Source of the DNA: Bradyrhizobium ottawaense
GTDB taxonomy: Bacteria; Pseudomonadota; Alphaproteobacteria; Rhizobiales; Xanthobacteraceae
Direction of reading: 5' to 3'
Assembly (NCBI RefSeq): GCF_900099825.1
Contig: NZ_LT629693.1
Location: 4,289,001-4,353,000 of the forward strand
Length of the DNA: 64,000 bases
Shown: in pieces, positions 7,505 through 16,754 of the stretch
Layout of the letters: the number at the start of each line of letters is the position of its first letter
Numbering within the stretch: position 1 is the first letter of the stretch
Position numbers and translations under genes: made by a program
The notes under the pieces: model-generated
Database searches by the model: none
Seen by the model: the letters and a program-made list of their open reading frames with translations, nothing else
Told to the model about the DNA's origin: nothing

Positions 7505-8674
7505 ATGAAGCCTACGCGTTCGCAACATGTCTTCACCGCACCGCGAATGGCCTTGGTCATATTTGCATCCATGGCCTTAAGTGCCTGCGAACAGAATAGT
7601 TTTGTTCCGCCGCCGCCACCGAAAGTTGAAGTCGCCGTTCCCTTGCAGCGCCCGATCACGCGCTATCTGGAAGCCACCGGCAATACCGCGCCGATCAAGA
7701 ATGTCGATCTGGTCGCGCGCGTGCAGGGCGTTCTGCAGGCGATCAATTATCAGGACGGCACCTTCGTCAAGGAAGGCACCACGCTGTTCACGATCGAGCC
7801 CGAAACCTACAAACTGAAGCTCGAGCAGGCACAGGCCGCGGAGGCCGGCGCGCAAGCCTCGGTGCGGCAGACCGATGCCGATTTCAAGCGCCAGTCGGAT
7901 CTGGTGCAGCGGCAGGCGGTCTCGCAAGCAACGCTCGATAATTCGACGTCGGCGCGGGACAACGCGCAGGCAAATCTGCTGCAGGCCGAGGCCAACACCA
8001 AGATCGCGGCGGTCAATTACGGTTACACCAACGTCGTTGCGCCGTTCGACGGCATCGTCAGCGCCCATCTCGTCTCGGTCGGCGAACTGGTCGGAGCGGC
8101 GTCGCCGACGCAGCTTGCCACCATCGTCGCGCTCGATCCGATCTATGTGAATTTCAACGTCAACGAACAGGATGTGTTGCGGATTCGCGAAGAGGCAAGG
8201 CGGCGCGGCATCACGACGAGCGAACTTCGGCAATTGCCGGTCGAGGTCGCATTGCAGACCGAGAGCGGCTTTCTGCATAAGGGCAAGCTCGACTACATTT
8301 CGCCAAGCCTCAATCAGTCGACCGGAACGCTCGCCGTGCGCGGTCTGCTGCCCAATCCCGACCGCGTCTTGTTGCCGGGATTTTTTGTCCGCGTTCGCGT
8401 TCCCTTTGATGAGCAGCAAGATGCGCTGCTGGTGCCCGATGTCGCGCTCGGCAGCGACCAGGCGGGCCGCTACGTGCTGGTCGTGAACGGCGAAAACGTC
8501 GTCGAGCAGCGCAAGGTCCTGACCGGACCGCTGGAAGGCGAATTGCGCGTCATCGAAACCGGGTTGAAACCGGATGATCGCGTCGTCACGTCAGGGTTGT
8601 TGCGCGCGATCCCCGGCCAGAAGGTCGATCCGCAACTGCAGAAGATCGAAGTGCCGCCGGCAGCAAAAAAGTAG
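7505..8674 (+). CDS. RND efflux periplasmic adaptor (membrane fusion protein), lipoprotein
   Basis: A 389-residue HlyD/AcrA-family adaptor that links an inner-membrane RND pump to an outer-membrane channel. A lipobox (LSAC, Cys28) follows a basic N terminus and hydrophobic segment, so it is probably lipid-anchored in the periplasm. The barrel-sandwich halves are visible around NVDLVARVQGVLQ and TNVVAPFDGIVSAHLVSVGE, flanking an alpha-helical hairpin (about residues 100-175), then the beta-barrel (TGTLAVRGLLPNP) and membrane-proximal domains. The ATG at 7505 is preferred to an in-frame TTG at 7475. The pump gene follows 7 bases after the stop. No outer-membrane factor is in this cluster. Confidence 0.92.
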   Translation: MKPTRSQHVFTAPRMALVIFASMALSACEQNSFVPPPPPKVEVAVPLQRPITRYLEATGNTAPIKNVDLVARVQGVLQAINYQDGTFVKEGTTLFTIEPETYKLKLEQAQAAEAGAQASVRQTDADFKRQSDLVQRQAVSQATLDNSTSARDNAQANLLQAEANTKIAAVNYGYTNVVAPFDGIVSAHLVSVGELVGAASPTQLATIVALDPIYVNFNVNEQDVLRIREEARRRGITTSELRQLPVEVALQTESGFLHKGKLDYISPSLNQSTGTLAVRGLLPNPDRVLLPGFFVRVRVPFDEQQDALLVPDVALGSDQAGRYVLVVNGENVVEQRKVLTGPLEGELRVIETGLKPDDRVVTSGLLRAIPGQKVDPQLQKIEVPPAAKK

Positions 8675-8681
8675 GTCGGCC

Positions 8682-11600
8682 ATGATTTCGAAATTCTTCA
8701 TCGAGCGGCCCGTCCTTTCCAACGTCATCGCGATCCTGATGGTCCTGATCGGCGGCGTCTGCCTGTTTCGCCTCGCCGTCGCGCAATACCCGGATATCGT
8801 GCCGCCGACGGTGCAGGTTACGACCCGCTATCCCGGTGCCAGCGCCAAGACGGTGATCGATACGGTGGCGCTGCCGATCGAGCAGCAGGTCAATGGCGTC
8901 GAGGACATGCTCTACATGCAGTCCTACAGCGGTGCTGACGGCACCTATTCGCTGACGGTCACGTTCAAGATCGGTACCGACCTCAACTTCGCGCAGGTGC
9001 TGGTGCAGAACCGGGTGTCGAGCGCGCTGTCGCAGTTGCCGCAATCGGTGCAGAACCAGGGCGTCACGGTCCAGAAAAAGTCGACCGCGATCCTGCTGTT
9101 CGTGACGCTGAGTTCGCCGAATTCGACCTATGACAGCCTGTTCCTGAGCAACTACGCCACCATCAACATCAAGGACGAACTGGCGCGGCTGCCCGGGGTC
9201 GGCAACGTCACCGTGTTCGGCGCCGGCCAGTACTCGATGCGGGTCTGGCTCGATCCAAACAAGCTGCAGGTGCGCGGACTGATGCCGCAGGACGTCATCC
9301 AGTCGATCCAGCAGCAGAGCCAGCAGGTCACGGCGGGCCAGATCGGCGCGCCGCCGACGCCGGCGGGCCAGGCGTTCCAGTACACGCTGAACGTCAACGG
9401 GCGGCTCGACGACAAGAGCCAGTTCGAGGATGTCATCGTCAAGACCGGCAACAATGGCGACGTCACCCGCGTGCGCGACGTCGGCTGGGTCGAACTCGGC
9501 GCCCAGACCTACAGCCAGGTGTTTTCGCTCAACAACAAGCCGTCGACCGGCATCGGCGTGTTCCAGTCGCCCGGCGCCAACGCGCTCGAGGTCGAGGCCG
9601 CGGTCCAGAAAAAGATGGTTGATCTGGCCAAGGCGTTTCCGCAGGACATCACCTACGCCACGCCGTTCGACACCACCAAATTCGTCTCGGAATCGATCAA
9701 CGAGGTCTACAAGACGCTGATCGAGGCCGGCTTGCTCGTCCTGGTCGTGATCCTGATCTTCCTGCAGGACTGGCGCGCGATGCTGGTGCCGGCAACCACC
9801 GTGCCGGTGACGATCATCGGCGCCTTCGCGGCGATGGCAGCCCTCGGCTTCACCGTCAATATCTCGACGCTGTTTGCGATCGTGCTGGCGATCGGCATCG
9901 TGGTCGACGACGCCATCGTGGTGGTCGAGGGCGCGGCGCATAGTATCGAGAAGGGCATGTCCGGCCACGATGCCGCGATAGCCGCGATGGATGCGCTGTT
10001 CGCGCCGATCGTCGGCATCACGCTGGTGCTGATTTCGGTGTTCCTGCCGTCGGCTTTCCTGCCGGGACTGACCGGAAAGATGTACTCGCAATTCGCGCTG
10101 GTGATCGCGGCGACCGCGCTGCTCAGCGCCGTCAATGCCGCTACCCTGAAGCCGACGCAATGCGCGCTGTGGCTGCGCCGGCCGGTGCCGCCCGAGCAGC
10201 GCAACTTCTTCTATCGCGGTTTCAACGCGGTCTATAATCGCGTTGAGGCGGGCTATGGCCGCCTGATGGGCCACCTGGTCGCGCACAGCAACCTGTCCGT
10301 GATCTTTGCCTTGATCCTGATCGGCATCGCCGGCTACGGCCTGTCGCGGGTTCCGACCGGTTTCATCCCGATCGAGGACCAGGGCTATCTGCTGGTGGCG
10401 GTGCAACTTCCCGATGGTGCGGCGCTCGACCGTACCCAGCAGGTGCTCAATCAGGTCAGCGATATCGCCGGCAAGGCGCCGGGCGTCGATCACGTCATCA
10501 GCATTGCGGGCATATCGGCGCTGGACGGCTCTTCAAGCCTCGCCAATGCGGGCGTCGCCTATCTGATCCTGAAGGAGTGGAGCGCGCGCGGCCCGGGCCA
10601 GGATCTCCGTTCGCTGTTCGTGGGACTGAACGAGAAAATGTCGGTGATATCAGAAGCGCGGATCCTGGTGATTCCGCCGCCGCCGATCCAGGGCATCGGC
10701 AATGCCGCAGGCTTTGCCATGCAGCTGCAGCTCCGTGACGGCAATGCCGACTACGGCAAGCTGCAGGCCATCGCCGGCGCCCTCGTTTCCAATGCGCAGA
10801 CGCAAAGCGCGCTGCAGCGCGTCAGTTCGTCGTTCCGTTCGATGGTGCCGCAATTCGACGTCGAGGTCGACCGGATCAAGACCCAGACGCTGCATGTCAC
10901 GACCGACCAGATCTTCTCGACCCTGTCGTCCTATCTGGGATCGACCTATGTCAACCAGTTCAACAAGTTCGGCCGCACCTTCCAGGTCTATGCGCAGGCG
11001 GATTCGCAATTTCGGCTGACGTCGCGCGAGATCGAAAGGCTGATGGTGCGCAACAGCCAGGGCGACATGGTGCCGCTGGGAACGGTCGCCAAGATCACGC
11101 CGTCCGTCGGCCCCTCGCTGATCAGCCTGTACAATCTCTATCCATCCGCAACCGTCATCGGCCTGCCAGCGACGGGCTTCAGCTCCGGCCAGTCGATGAC
11201 GCTGATGGAGGAGATCGCCGCCAAGACCTTGCCGCCGGGTACCGGTTTCGAGTGGACGGCGATGTCGTACCAGGAGAAGGTGGTCGGCGGCCAGATCTAC
11301 TATGCGTTCGGCCTTGCCTTGCTGCTGGTCTATCTCGTGCTGGCCGGACAATATGAGAGCTGGTACGCGCCGATCTCCGTCATTCTTGCGGTGCCATTGT
11401 CGCTGCTGGGCCCGATGGCGGTGCTGACGGGTTTGCGTATCGAGAACAATCTCTACACCCAGATCGGCATTATTCTGCTGATCGCGCTGTCGGCCAAGAA
11501 CGCCATCCTGATCGTCGAAGTGGCGCTCGAGCTTCATGTGCGCGATCGCAAGCCGCTGCTTGAATCCGCCGTCGAGGCGGCGCGGGCGCGGTTCCGGCCG

Positions 11601-11852
11601 ATCCTGATGACGTCCTTTGCCTTCATCCTCGGCGTGGTGCCGCTGGTGCTCGCGACCGGCGCCGGCGCCAACGCCCGCAAGTCGATCGGCATCACGGTGT
11701 TCTCAGGCATGCTGGCGTCGACCTGCCTGGCGGTGCTGTTCGTGCCGACCCTCTTTGTCGTGATCCAGCGTTTCGAGAACTGGCTCGCCGAGCGCAAGGC
11801 GAGGAAGGCGGGTGCGCAGACCGCGCCGCAAGCGCCGGGCACGGTGCATTAG
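8682..11852 (+). CDS. RND multidrug efflux transporter, HAE1 family permease
   Basis: A 1056-residue inner-membrane proton-drug antiporter of the AcrB/MexB type, normal length. It starts with the family N terminus (ISKFFIERPVLSNVIAILMV) and has two halves of six membrane segments, each followed by a large periplasmic loop. The proton-relay aspartates are in GIVVDDAIVVVE (TM4, about residues 403-414) and the relay lysine in LSAKNAILIVE (TM10, about 935). The motif LPGVGNVTVFGAGQYSMRVW is typical of the porter domain. It works with the adaptor encoded upstream. Substrates cannot be deduced. The stop is followed after 9 bases by a palindromic repeat. Confidence 0.95.
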   Translation: MISKFFIERPVLSNVIAILMVLIGGVCLFRLAVAQYPDIVPPTVQVTTRYPGASAKTVIDTVALPIEQQVNGVEDMLYMQSYSGADGTYSLTVTFKIGTDLNFAQVLVQNRVSSALSQLPQSVQNQGVTVQKKSTAILLFVTLSSPNSTYDSLFLSNYATINIKDELARLPGVGNVTVFGAGQYSMRVWLDPNKLQVRGLMPQDVIQSIQQQSQQVTAGQIGAPPTPAGQAFQYTLNVNGRLDDKSQFEDVIVKTGNNGDVTRVRDVGWVELGAQTYSQVFSLNNKPSTGIGVFQSPGANALEVEAAVQKKMVDLAKAFPQDITYATPFDTTKFVSESINEVYKTLIEAGLLVLVVILIFLQDWRAMLVPATTVPVTIIGAFAAMAALGFTVNISTLFAIVLAIGIVVDDAIVVVEGAAHSIEKGMSGHDAAIAAMDALFAPIVGITLVLISVFLPSAFLPGLTGKMYSQFALVIAATALLSAVNAATLKPTQCALWLRRPVPPEQRNFFYRGFNAVYNRVEAGYGRLMGHLVAHSNLSVIFALILIGIAGYGLSRVPTGFIPIEDQGYLLVAVQLPDGAALDRTQQVLNQVSDIAGKAPGVDHVISIAGISALDGSSSLANAGVAYLILKEWSARGPGQDLRSLFVGLNEKMSVISEARILVIPPPPIQGIGNAAGFAMQLQLRDGNADYGKLQAIAGALVSNAQTQSALQRVSSSFRSMVPQFDVEVDRIKTQTLHVTTDQIFSTLSSYLGSTYVNQFNKFGRTFQVYAQADSQFRLTSREIERLMVRNSQGDMVPLGTVAKITPSVGPSLISLYNLYPSATVIGLPATGFSSGQSMTLMEEIAAKTLPPGTGFEWTAMSYQEKVVGGQIYYAFGLALLLVYLVLAGQYESWYAPISVILAVPLSLLGPMAVLTGLRIENNLYTQIGIILLIALSAKNAILIVEVALELHVRDRKPLLESAVEAARARFRPILMTSFAFILGVVPLVLATGAGANARKSIGITVFSGMLASTCLAVLFVPTLFVVIQRFENWLAERKARKAGAQTAPQAPGTVH

Positions 11853-11861
11853 TGGCCACTT

Positions 11862-11953
11862 CGTAGGGTGGGCAAAGCGTAGCGTGCCCACCGTTAGGCG
11901 GCGAGAGGATCCATGGTGGGCACGGCGCGAAGGGCGCCTTTGCCCACCCTACG
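11862..11953. repeat. Nested palindromic intergenic repeat
   Basis: Outer arms CGTAGGGTGGGCAAAG at 11862 and CTTTGCCCACCCTACG ending at 11953 are 16-bp exact reverse complements. Inside lies a second inverted pair, CGTGCCCACC and GGTGGGCACG. It sits between the convergent RND pump and reductase genes and could act as a bidirectional transcription end; no U-tract is present. Confidence 0.8.
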
Positions 11954-11963
11954 AATCCAAGAA

Positions 11964-12965
11964 CTACACCTTCACCATCCGCTTGCCGCGGTTCTCGCCG
12001 GCGAGCAGACCGATCAGCGCCTTCGGCGTGTTCTCCAGCCCCGCGATCACGTCCTCCTGCACCTTCAATTTGCCGGATGCGACCCAGGACTGCAGGTCGG
12101 CCAGGGCCTGATCGCGCTGGTCCATGTAGTCCATCACGATGAAGCCCTGCATGATCAGGCGCTTCACCACGATCAGGCCGGGCACGCCGCGCGGGCCGGT
12201 GGCCGACGGCACGCCGTCATATTGCGAGATCGCGCCACAGCAGGCGATGCGGCCGCGGTTGTTCATCAGCGAAAGGCAGGCCTCGAGGATATCGCCGCCA
12301 ACATTGTCGAAATAGACGTCGATGCCCTTGGGCGCTGCGGCCCGCAGCGCCTTGAAGGTCGCGCCGTCCTTGTAGTCGACCGCGGCGTCGAAACCGAGCT
12401 CGGACGTCAGCCAGTGGCATTTGTCCTTGCCGCCGGCGATGCCGATGACGTGGCAGCCCTTGATCTTGGCGATCTGGCCGACGATCGATCCGACCGAGCC
12501 GGCGGCCGCCGATACCACGACGGTTTCGCCGGCTTTCGGCTTGCCGACATCCAGCAGTCCGAAATAGGCGGTGAGGCCGGCGATGCCGTAGACGCTGAGC
12601 AGGTGCGTCATCGGCTCCATCCTGGGCATCTTGGTCATGTGCTTGGCGGGGACGGCGGCATAATCCTGCCAGCCGGTATCGCCGAACACGATATCGCCGG
12701 GCGCAAGCCCGGGTGCTTTCGAGGACACGACTTCCGCGATGCCGCCGCCGGCCATCACCGTATTGGCCTCCACCGCGGCGCGGTAGGTCGCGCCGTGCAT
12801 CCAGGCCCGGTTGGCGGCATCGAGCGAGATGTAACGCGTCCGCACCAGGACCTCGCCGTCCTTCGGCTCGGGAATGGCGCCCTTGGCCAGTTTGAAATGT
12901 TCGGGGCCAAGCTTGCCGGTCGGCTTCTCGACCAGCAGGATCTGGCGATTGACGGTGTCGTTCAT
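11964..12965 (-). CDS. NADP-dependent oxidoreductase, CurA/prostaglandin reductase type (MDR superfamily)
   Basis: A 333-residue zinc-independent medium-chain reductase. Features: N-terminal GroES-like domain (NRQILLVEKPTGKLGPEHF), the marker DAANRAWM, and the Rossmann motif VSAAAGSVGSIVGQIAKIKG (about residues 149-168) followed by GIAGGKDKC, whose lysine suggests NADPH preference. Family members (curcumin reductase CurA, leukotriene B4 12-hydroxydehydrogenase) reduce the double bond of alpha,beta-unsaturated ketones and aldehydes. The ATG at 12965 has GGGGAG 6 bases upstream on the coding strand. Stand-alone gene, divergent from the symporter gene at 13187. Confidence 0.9.
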   Translation of the reverse strand: MNDTVNRQILLVEKPTGKLGPEHFKLAKGAIPEPKDGEVLVRTRYISLDAANRAWMHGATYRAAVEANTVMAGGGIAEVVSSKAPGLAPGDIVFGDTGWQDYAAVPAKHMTKMPRMEPMTHLLSVYGIAGLTAYFGLLDVGKPKAGETVVVSAAAGSVGSIVGQIAKIKGCHVIGIAGGKDKCHWLTSELGFDAAVDYKDGATFKALRAAAPKGIDVYFDNVGGDILEACLSLMNNRGRIACCGAISQYDGVPSATGPRGVPGLIVVKRLIMQGFIVMDYMDQRDQALADLQSWVASGKLKVQEDVIAGLENTPKALIGLLAGENRGKRMVKV

Positions 12966-13186
12966 GATGTTCTCCCCTCGGCTGATTGTTGTTCTGGCAT
13001 TTCCGGTGGCAATTGACTGCGCGTGAGGCGGCCATTGCACAGATTGTGCGCTGCATTGAACGCTAGTCGGGGCGCGCGCGTTTCACAACGGGAACATTTT
13101 GGCAAGACCGCTGATGACAGCGACAGTGTTGCGTCGGTTGCGAAATCTGCCAAACTCCCGCCTGCCGGAACTTACGGGGGTGAGAA

Positions 13187-14476
13187 ATGTCCAGCAGGTT
13201 TACGCAATTCATTTTGATCGCGATGGCGCTCGGCATCGTGATGGGAACATTGGTTTTCAACTATCTGCCCGACAGCCGGGTAGAGATCGCGGCCGACGTA
13301 AACCTGATCGCCATGCTGTTCCTGCGCCTGATCAAGATGATCATCGCGCCGCTGGTGTTCGCTACCCTGGTCGGCGGCATCGCGCATATGGGCTCCGGCG
13401 CCAAGCTCGGCCGCATCTTCGCCAAGACCATGGGCTGGTTCGTCAGCGCCTCCTTTGTTTCGCTGCTGCTCGGCCTCGTGATGGTCAACCTGCTGCAGCC
13501 CGGCGCCAACTTCCCCGGCACGCTGCCCGACAAGGCACAGTCGACCGGCCTGCCGGTCTCGGCCTTCTCGATCGAGAAGTTCCTGACCCATCTGATCCCG
13601 ACCTCGATTGCGGACGCGATGGCGCAGAATGAAATCCTGCAGATCGTGGTGTTCGCGGTGTTCTTCGCCGTCGCGCTCGGCGCCATGCCGGAGCGGTCGA
13701 AGCCGATCATGGGGCTGATCGACGATCTCGCCCATATCATGCTCAAGGTCACCGGCTACGTGATGCTGTTCGCGCCGATCGCGGTGTGGGCGGCGATCAT
13801 GGCGACGGTGTCGAAGAACGGCCTCGCCGTGCTGTGGAAGCTGATCGTGTTCATGGGCGGCTTCTATGTCTCGCTGATGATCCTGTGGAGCATCCTGGTC
13901 GTGGTCGGATTCATCGTGATCGGGCCGAGATACAGCCATCTGCTGCGGCTGATCCGCGAGCCGCTGATGATCGCGTTCTCGACGGCCTCGTCGGAAGCGG
14001 CCTATCCGAAGACGCTGGAGGGCCTCAACAAGTTTGGCGCCTCGTCGCGGATTTCCGCCTTCGTGCTGCCGCTCGGCTACTCGTTCAACCTCGACGGCAC
14101 GATGATGTACTGCACGTTTGCGAGTATCTTCATCGCGCAGACCTACCACATCGAAATGTCGCTCGCGACCCAGCTCGCGATGCTGGCCACGCTGATGATC
14201 ACCTCGAAGGGCGTCGCCGGCGTGCCGCGCGCGTCCCTCGTCGTGATCGCCTCGACCTTGAGCCAGTTCGGGATTCCGGAGGCCGGCCTGCTGATGATCA
14301 TGGGTATCGACACGTTCCTCGACATGGGACGCAGCGCCACCAATGTGATCGGCAACTCGCTGGCGACCGCCGTGGTCGCCAAGTGGGAGGGCGAGCTGAA
14401 GGCCGAGCACGAGCTTGGGCCCGATGAAGCCGTGCCGTCCGATGCCATCGCCGGTGACGCCGTGCCGGCGCATTGA
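13187..14476 (+). CDS. Dicarboxylate/amino acid:cation symporter (DAACS, DctA/GltP-like)
   Basis: A 429-residue sodium- or proton-coupled carrier with about eight membrane segments and two re-entrant loops. Signatures of the family are visible: the serine-rich loop (AFSTASSEAAYPKTLEGLNK, about residues 263-282), SFNLDGTMMY (about 304-313), and the substrate-binding helix GIDTFLDMGRSATNVIGNSL (about 373-392), whose Asp and Arg bind the substrate carboxylates. Probable substrates are C4-dicarboxylates, glutamate or aspartate. A ribosome site GGGGGTGAG precedes the ATG. The next gene, a periplasmic solute-binding protein, starts 11 bases after the stop, which is unusual for a secondary carrier. 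Confidence 0.92.
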   Translation: MSSRFTQFILIAMALGIVMGTLVFNYLPDSRVEIAADVNLIAMLFLRLIKMIIAPLVFATLVGGIAHMGSGAKLGRIFAKTMGWFVSASFVSLLLGLVMVNLLQPGANFPGTLPDKAQSTGLPVSAFSIEKFLTHLIPTSIADAMAQNEILQIVVFAVFFAVALGAMPERSKPIMGLIDDLAHIMLKVTGYVMLFAPIAVWAAIMATVSKNGLAVLWKLIVFMGGFYVSLMILWSILVVVGFIVIGPRYSHLLRLIREPLMIAFSTASSEAAYPKTLEGLNKFGASSRISAFVLPLGYSFNLDGTMMYCTFASIFIAQTYHIEMSLATQLAMLATLMITSKGVAGVPRASLVVIASTLSQFGIPEAGLLMIMGIDTFLDMGRSATNVIGNSLATAVVAKWEGELKAEHELGPDEAVPSDAIAGDAVPAH

Positions 14477-14487
14477 GGAAGAGATGC

Positions 14488-15432
14488 ATGCATCAGTCCC
14501 CGAGGAGAACAGGTAGCAGGCCGATAGGAGCCGTCGGCCTGTTGCTGACAGCCTGCCTGCTGGCAACAGGCGCTTCGGCCCAAACCGCTGATAGCGAGGG
14601 GCTTAGCCCCACGCTCGCCAATATCAAGCAGACGCACGTGGTGCGGCTCGGCTATCGCGAGAGCTCGCCGCCGTTCTCGTTCCTCGATCCGTCGAACCGG
14701 CCGATCGGTTACAGCCTCGAACTCTGCGAGGCCATCGTCGAAGAGATCGGCATCGAGGTCGACGACGCCAATTTGAAGATCGAATACGTCAAGGTCACCT
14801 CGGATGACCGCATCCCGGCCGTGACGCAGAACAAGATCGATCTCGAATGCGGATCGACCACGGCAAATGCCGAACGCGCCAAGCTGGTGGCGTTCTCGCC
14901 GCTGATGTTCGTTGCCGGCACCAAGCTGATGGTGCCGAAGGCCTCGACGATCTCGGCGCCGGCGGACCTGAAGGGCAAGACCGTGGTGGTGACGAAAGGC
15001 ACCACCAACGAGCAGGCGATGCATAATGTCGACAAGAAGTTTTCGCTCGGCCTCAACATCGTGGCGTCACCCGACCATGAGCAATCCTATCAGATGCTGG
15101 TGGACGGCAAGGCCGACGCGTTCGCGACCGACGACATCCTGCTTTACGGCCTGATCGCGCGGCACAAGAGCCAGGACAAGTTCAAGGTGACGGGCGAATA
15201 TCTGTCCTACGATCCCTACGGCATCATGTTTCGCAAGGGCGAGCCGCAACTGACGGCGGTGGTCGAGCGCACCTTCCGCAAGCTCGGTTCGAACCGCGAC
15301 CTGATTCCGCTCTACAACAAATGGTTCGTCGCGCGGCTGCCGACCGGCGAAAAGCTCAACGTCTCGATCTCGCCGCAGCTCGAAGAGGCCTTCAAGGTGC
15401 TCGACGACACGCAAGGAACGAGCAACAACTAG
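14488..15432 (+). CDS. Amino-acid ABC transporter-type substrate-binding protein (family 3, GltI-like)
   Basis: A 314-residue periplasmic binding protein with a signal peptide (to about residue 32, ...ATGASAQT). The SBP family 3 signature is seen: VVRLGYRESSPPFSFLD, then GYSLELCEAIV and DLECGSTTANAERAKLVAFS, the last being typical of glutamate/aspartate-binding proteins (DEBP). No permease or ATPase gene accompanies it; instead the gene directly upstream is a DAACS symporter, suggesting co-expression for acidic amino acid or dicarboxylate capture. I chose the ATG at 14488, which has GAGGAAGAG just upstream, over a TTG at 14473. Confidence 0.88.
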   Translation: MHQSPRRTGSRPIGAVGLLLTACLLATGASAQTADSEGLSPTLANIKQTHVVRLGYRESSPPFSFLDPSNRPIGYSLELCEAIVEEIGIEVDDANLKIEYVKVTSDDRIPAVTQNKIDLECGSTTANAERAKLVAFSPLMFVAGTKLMVPKASTISAPADLKGKTVVVTKGTTNEQAMHNVDKKFSLGLNIVASPDHEQSYQMLVDGKADAFATDDILLYGLIARHKSQDKFKVTGEYLSYDPYGIMFRKGEPQLTAVVERTFRKLGSNRDLIPLYNKWFVARLPTGEKLNVSISPQLEEAFKVLDDTQGTSNN

Positions 15433-15489
15433 ACGAGCGATAAGATGAATGTGCAAAGGCGGGTCTGGGCGCAGCCCAAGCCCGCCGTT

Positions 15490-16452
15490 TCATGAATCGG
15501 CGTTCGGGCCGAAGATGGTGTCCAGCGCCGCACCGTAGGCCGCATCGACCAGCTCGGGGTGGGATTGGTTCAGCGCTTCCATCATGACGCCCGAGTTGAT
15601 TTCCAGGACCTTCCAGCAGCCGTCGACCATAACGACATCGATCGAGCCGAAGCGCATTTCGATCGATCGCGCAGCCGCCACGGCAATCGCAATGCAGGCC
15701 GCGGCCCGCGCTTCACCACAATCGAGAACGACGGCCTGCGCGCCCGCGCCGAGATTGTGACGCCAGTTCAGGGCATGGCGCCGCCCCGCGGGCGGGACCT
15801 CGTCGAGCGAAGCCTTGCTGATATCGCCGGCCAGTCCCGACAACACAGCCGATAGCCGTCCGGCCGGGATCGTTGCGATCGCCAGCTCCAGAACCGAGCG
15901 CTTGCCGTCGCCGACGACCGACAGCCGGTTCTTGCTGAACACCACGATCGGCCGATCGTCGATCAGGATGACCCGGACTTCATCGTCGATTTCCAGATAG
16001 GGCGAAATCGCGAGACTTCTTTCGGAAGAGAAAATCTCGTTCGCTGCGACTTCAAGTTCCGGTTCGGTCCTGACCTTGAACACGGAAATTCCGCCGGTGC
16101 CTTCGTTGGGCTTGACGACAATGCCTTGCGGATTCTGCTTCAGCAGATCGAGCATCGCCGTCCACGCTCCGGATGGGGTGATGTATTTGTACATCCGCGG
16201 GCTCAGAAACGCGGTGTGCGGAACGCAGGGAATGCCGCAAATTTCCAGAACATCCGCGGTCGCCGCTTTGTCGTTCGCGATGCGATGAGCGACCGCGCTG
16301 TTCAGCCCGAGGTCATAGCCAAAGGCGAAGCGCCGCTTCGACCCGCGCGTCATGGCAATGAGCCAGCCTTGCGCTCTCAGTTCGACGTCGATGCCGCGGC
16401 TGGCGCAGTATTTTCTGACGGCGCCTACGAAAGCGCGTTCGCCGTTGCTCAT
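15490..16452 (-). CDS. ATP-grasp domain protein (RimK/cyanophycin-synthetase-like), unknown product
   Basis: A 320-residue protein with an ATP-grasp fold: nucleotide-binding lysine region GIVVKPNEGTGGISVFKV (about residues 110-127), hinge SPYLEIDDEVRVILIDD (about 150-166) and the metal-binding end LEINSGVMMEAL (about 291-302). ATP-grasp ligases join a carboxylate to an amine or thiol through an acyl-phosphate; this one resembles RimK and the glutamate-ligase part of cyanophycin or peptide ligases, but lacks a recognisable partner. The N-terminal 60 residues (RAQGWLIAMTRGSKRRFAFG) look like a pre-ATP-grasp domain. Single gene, divergent from fpr. The substrate is unknown. Confidence 0.78.
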   Translation of the reverse strand: MSNGERAFVGAVRKYCASRGIDVELRAQGWLIAMTRGSKRRFAFGYDLGLNSAVAHRIANDKAATADVLEICGIPCVPHTAFLSPRMYKYITPSGAWTAMLDLLKQNPQGIVVKPNEGTGGISVFKVRTEPELEVAANEIFSSERSLAISPYLEIDDEVRVILIDDRPIVVFSKNRLSVVGDGKRSVLELAIATIPAGRLSAVLSGLAGDISKASLDEVPPAGRRHALNWRHNLGAGAQAVVLDCGEARAAACIAIAVAAARSIEMRFGSIDVVMVDGCWKVLEINSGVMMEALNQSHPELVDAAYGAALDTIFGPNADS

Positions 16453-16644
16453 GCCTGACTTTCCCGCTCTGCCATCCAGGTGCTTTTTGGAGGTAATTTA
16501 TTGCCAGATCGACGACGATTTCAGCAAGTTAATTGCGCGTGCGCCGGTAGCGTTAACGGACCTCGATTGAACCTTTCCAGAAAATAAACCGACCGCCATG
16601 CGGAGTTCTCGATTGCGCGTCAATGCATCTTGACTATCTGCATG

Positions 16645-16714
16645 ATTGGCGCAATGCACACGTCAAATCGCCAATGATTTCGGGGGTTTTTCGCATTTTG
16701 CGATCCGAAAAACC
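16645..16714. promoter_or_regulatory. Two inverted repeats in the fpr leader/divergent promoter region
   Basis: The 302-base gap between the ATP-grasp gene and fpr is AT-richer than its surroundings. It holds ATTGGCG (16645-16651) with exact partner CGCCAAT (16669-16675), and GGTTTTTCG (16685-16693) with exact partner CGAAAAACC (16706-16714). The second could form a hairpin about 40 bases before the fpr start; the first could be an operator. Nothing else coding is seen here. Confidence 0.45.
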
Positions 16715-16754
16715 GAAACGTTCTACACCAAGACGTCAGGAAAAACGAAAACAC

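Noticed and set aside
8586..10493. Long antisense frame (over 600 codons) opposite the RND pump gene
   Set aside because: Typical shadow frame of a high-GC gene: His/Asp/Arg-rich, no recognisable domain, and the pump on the other strand is unambiguous.
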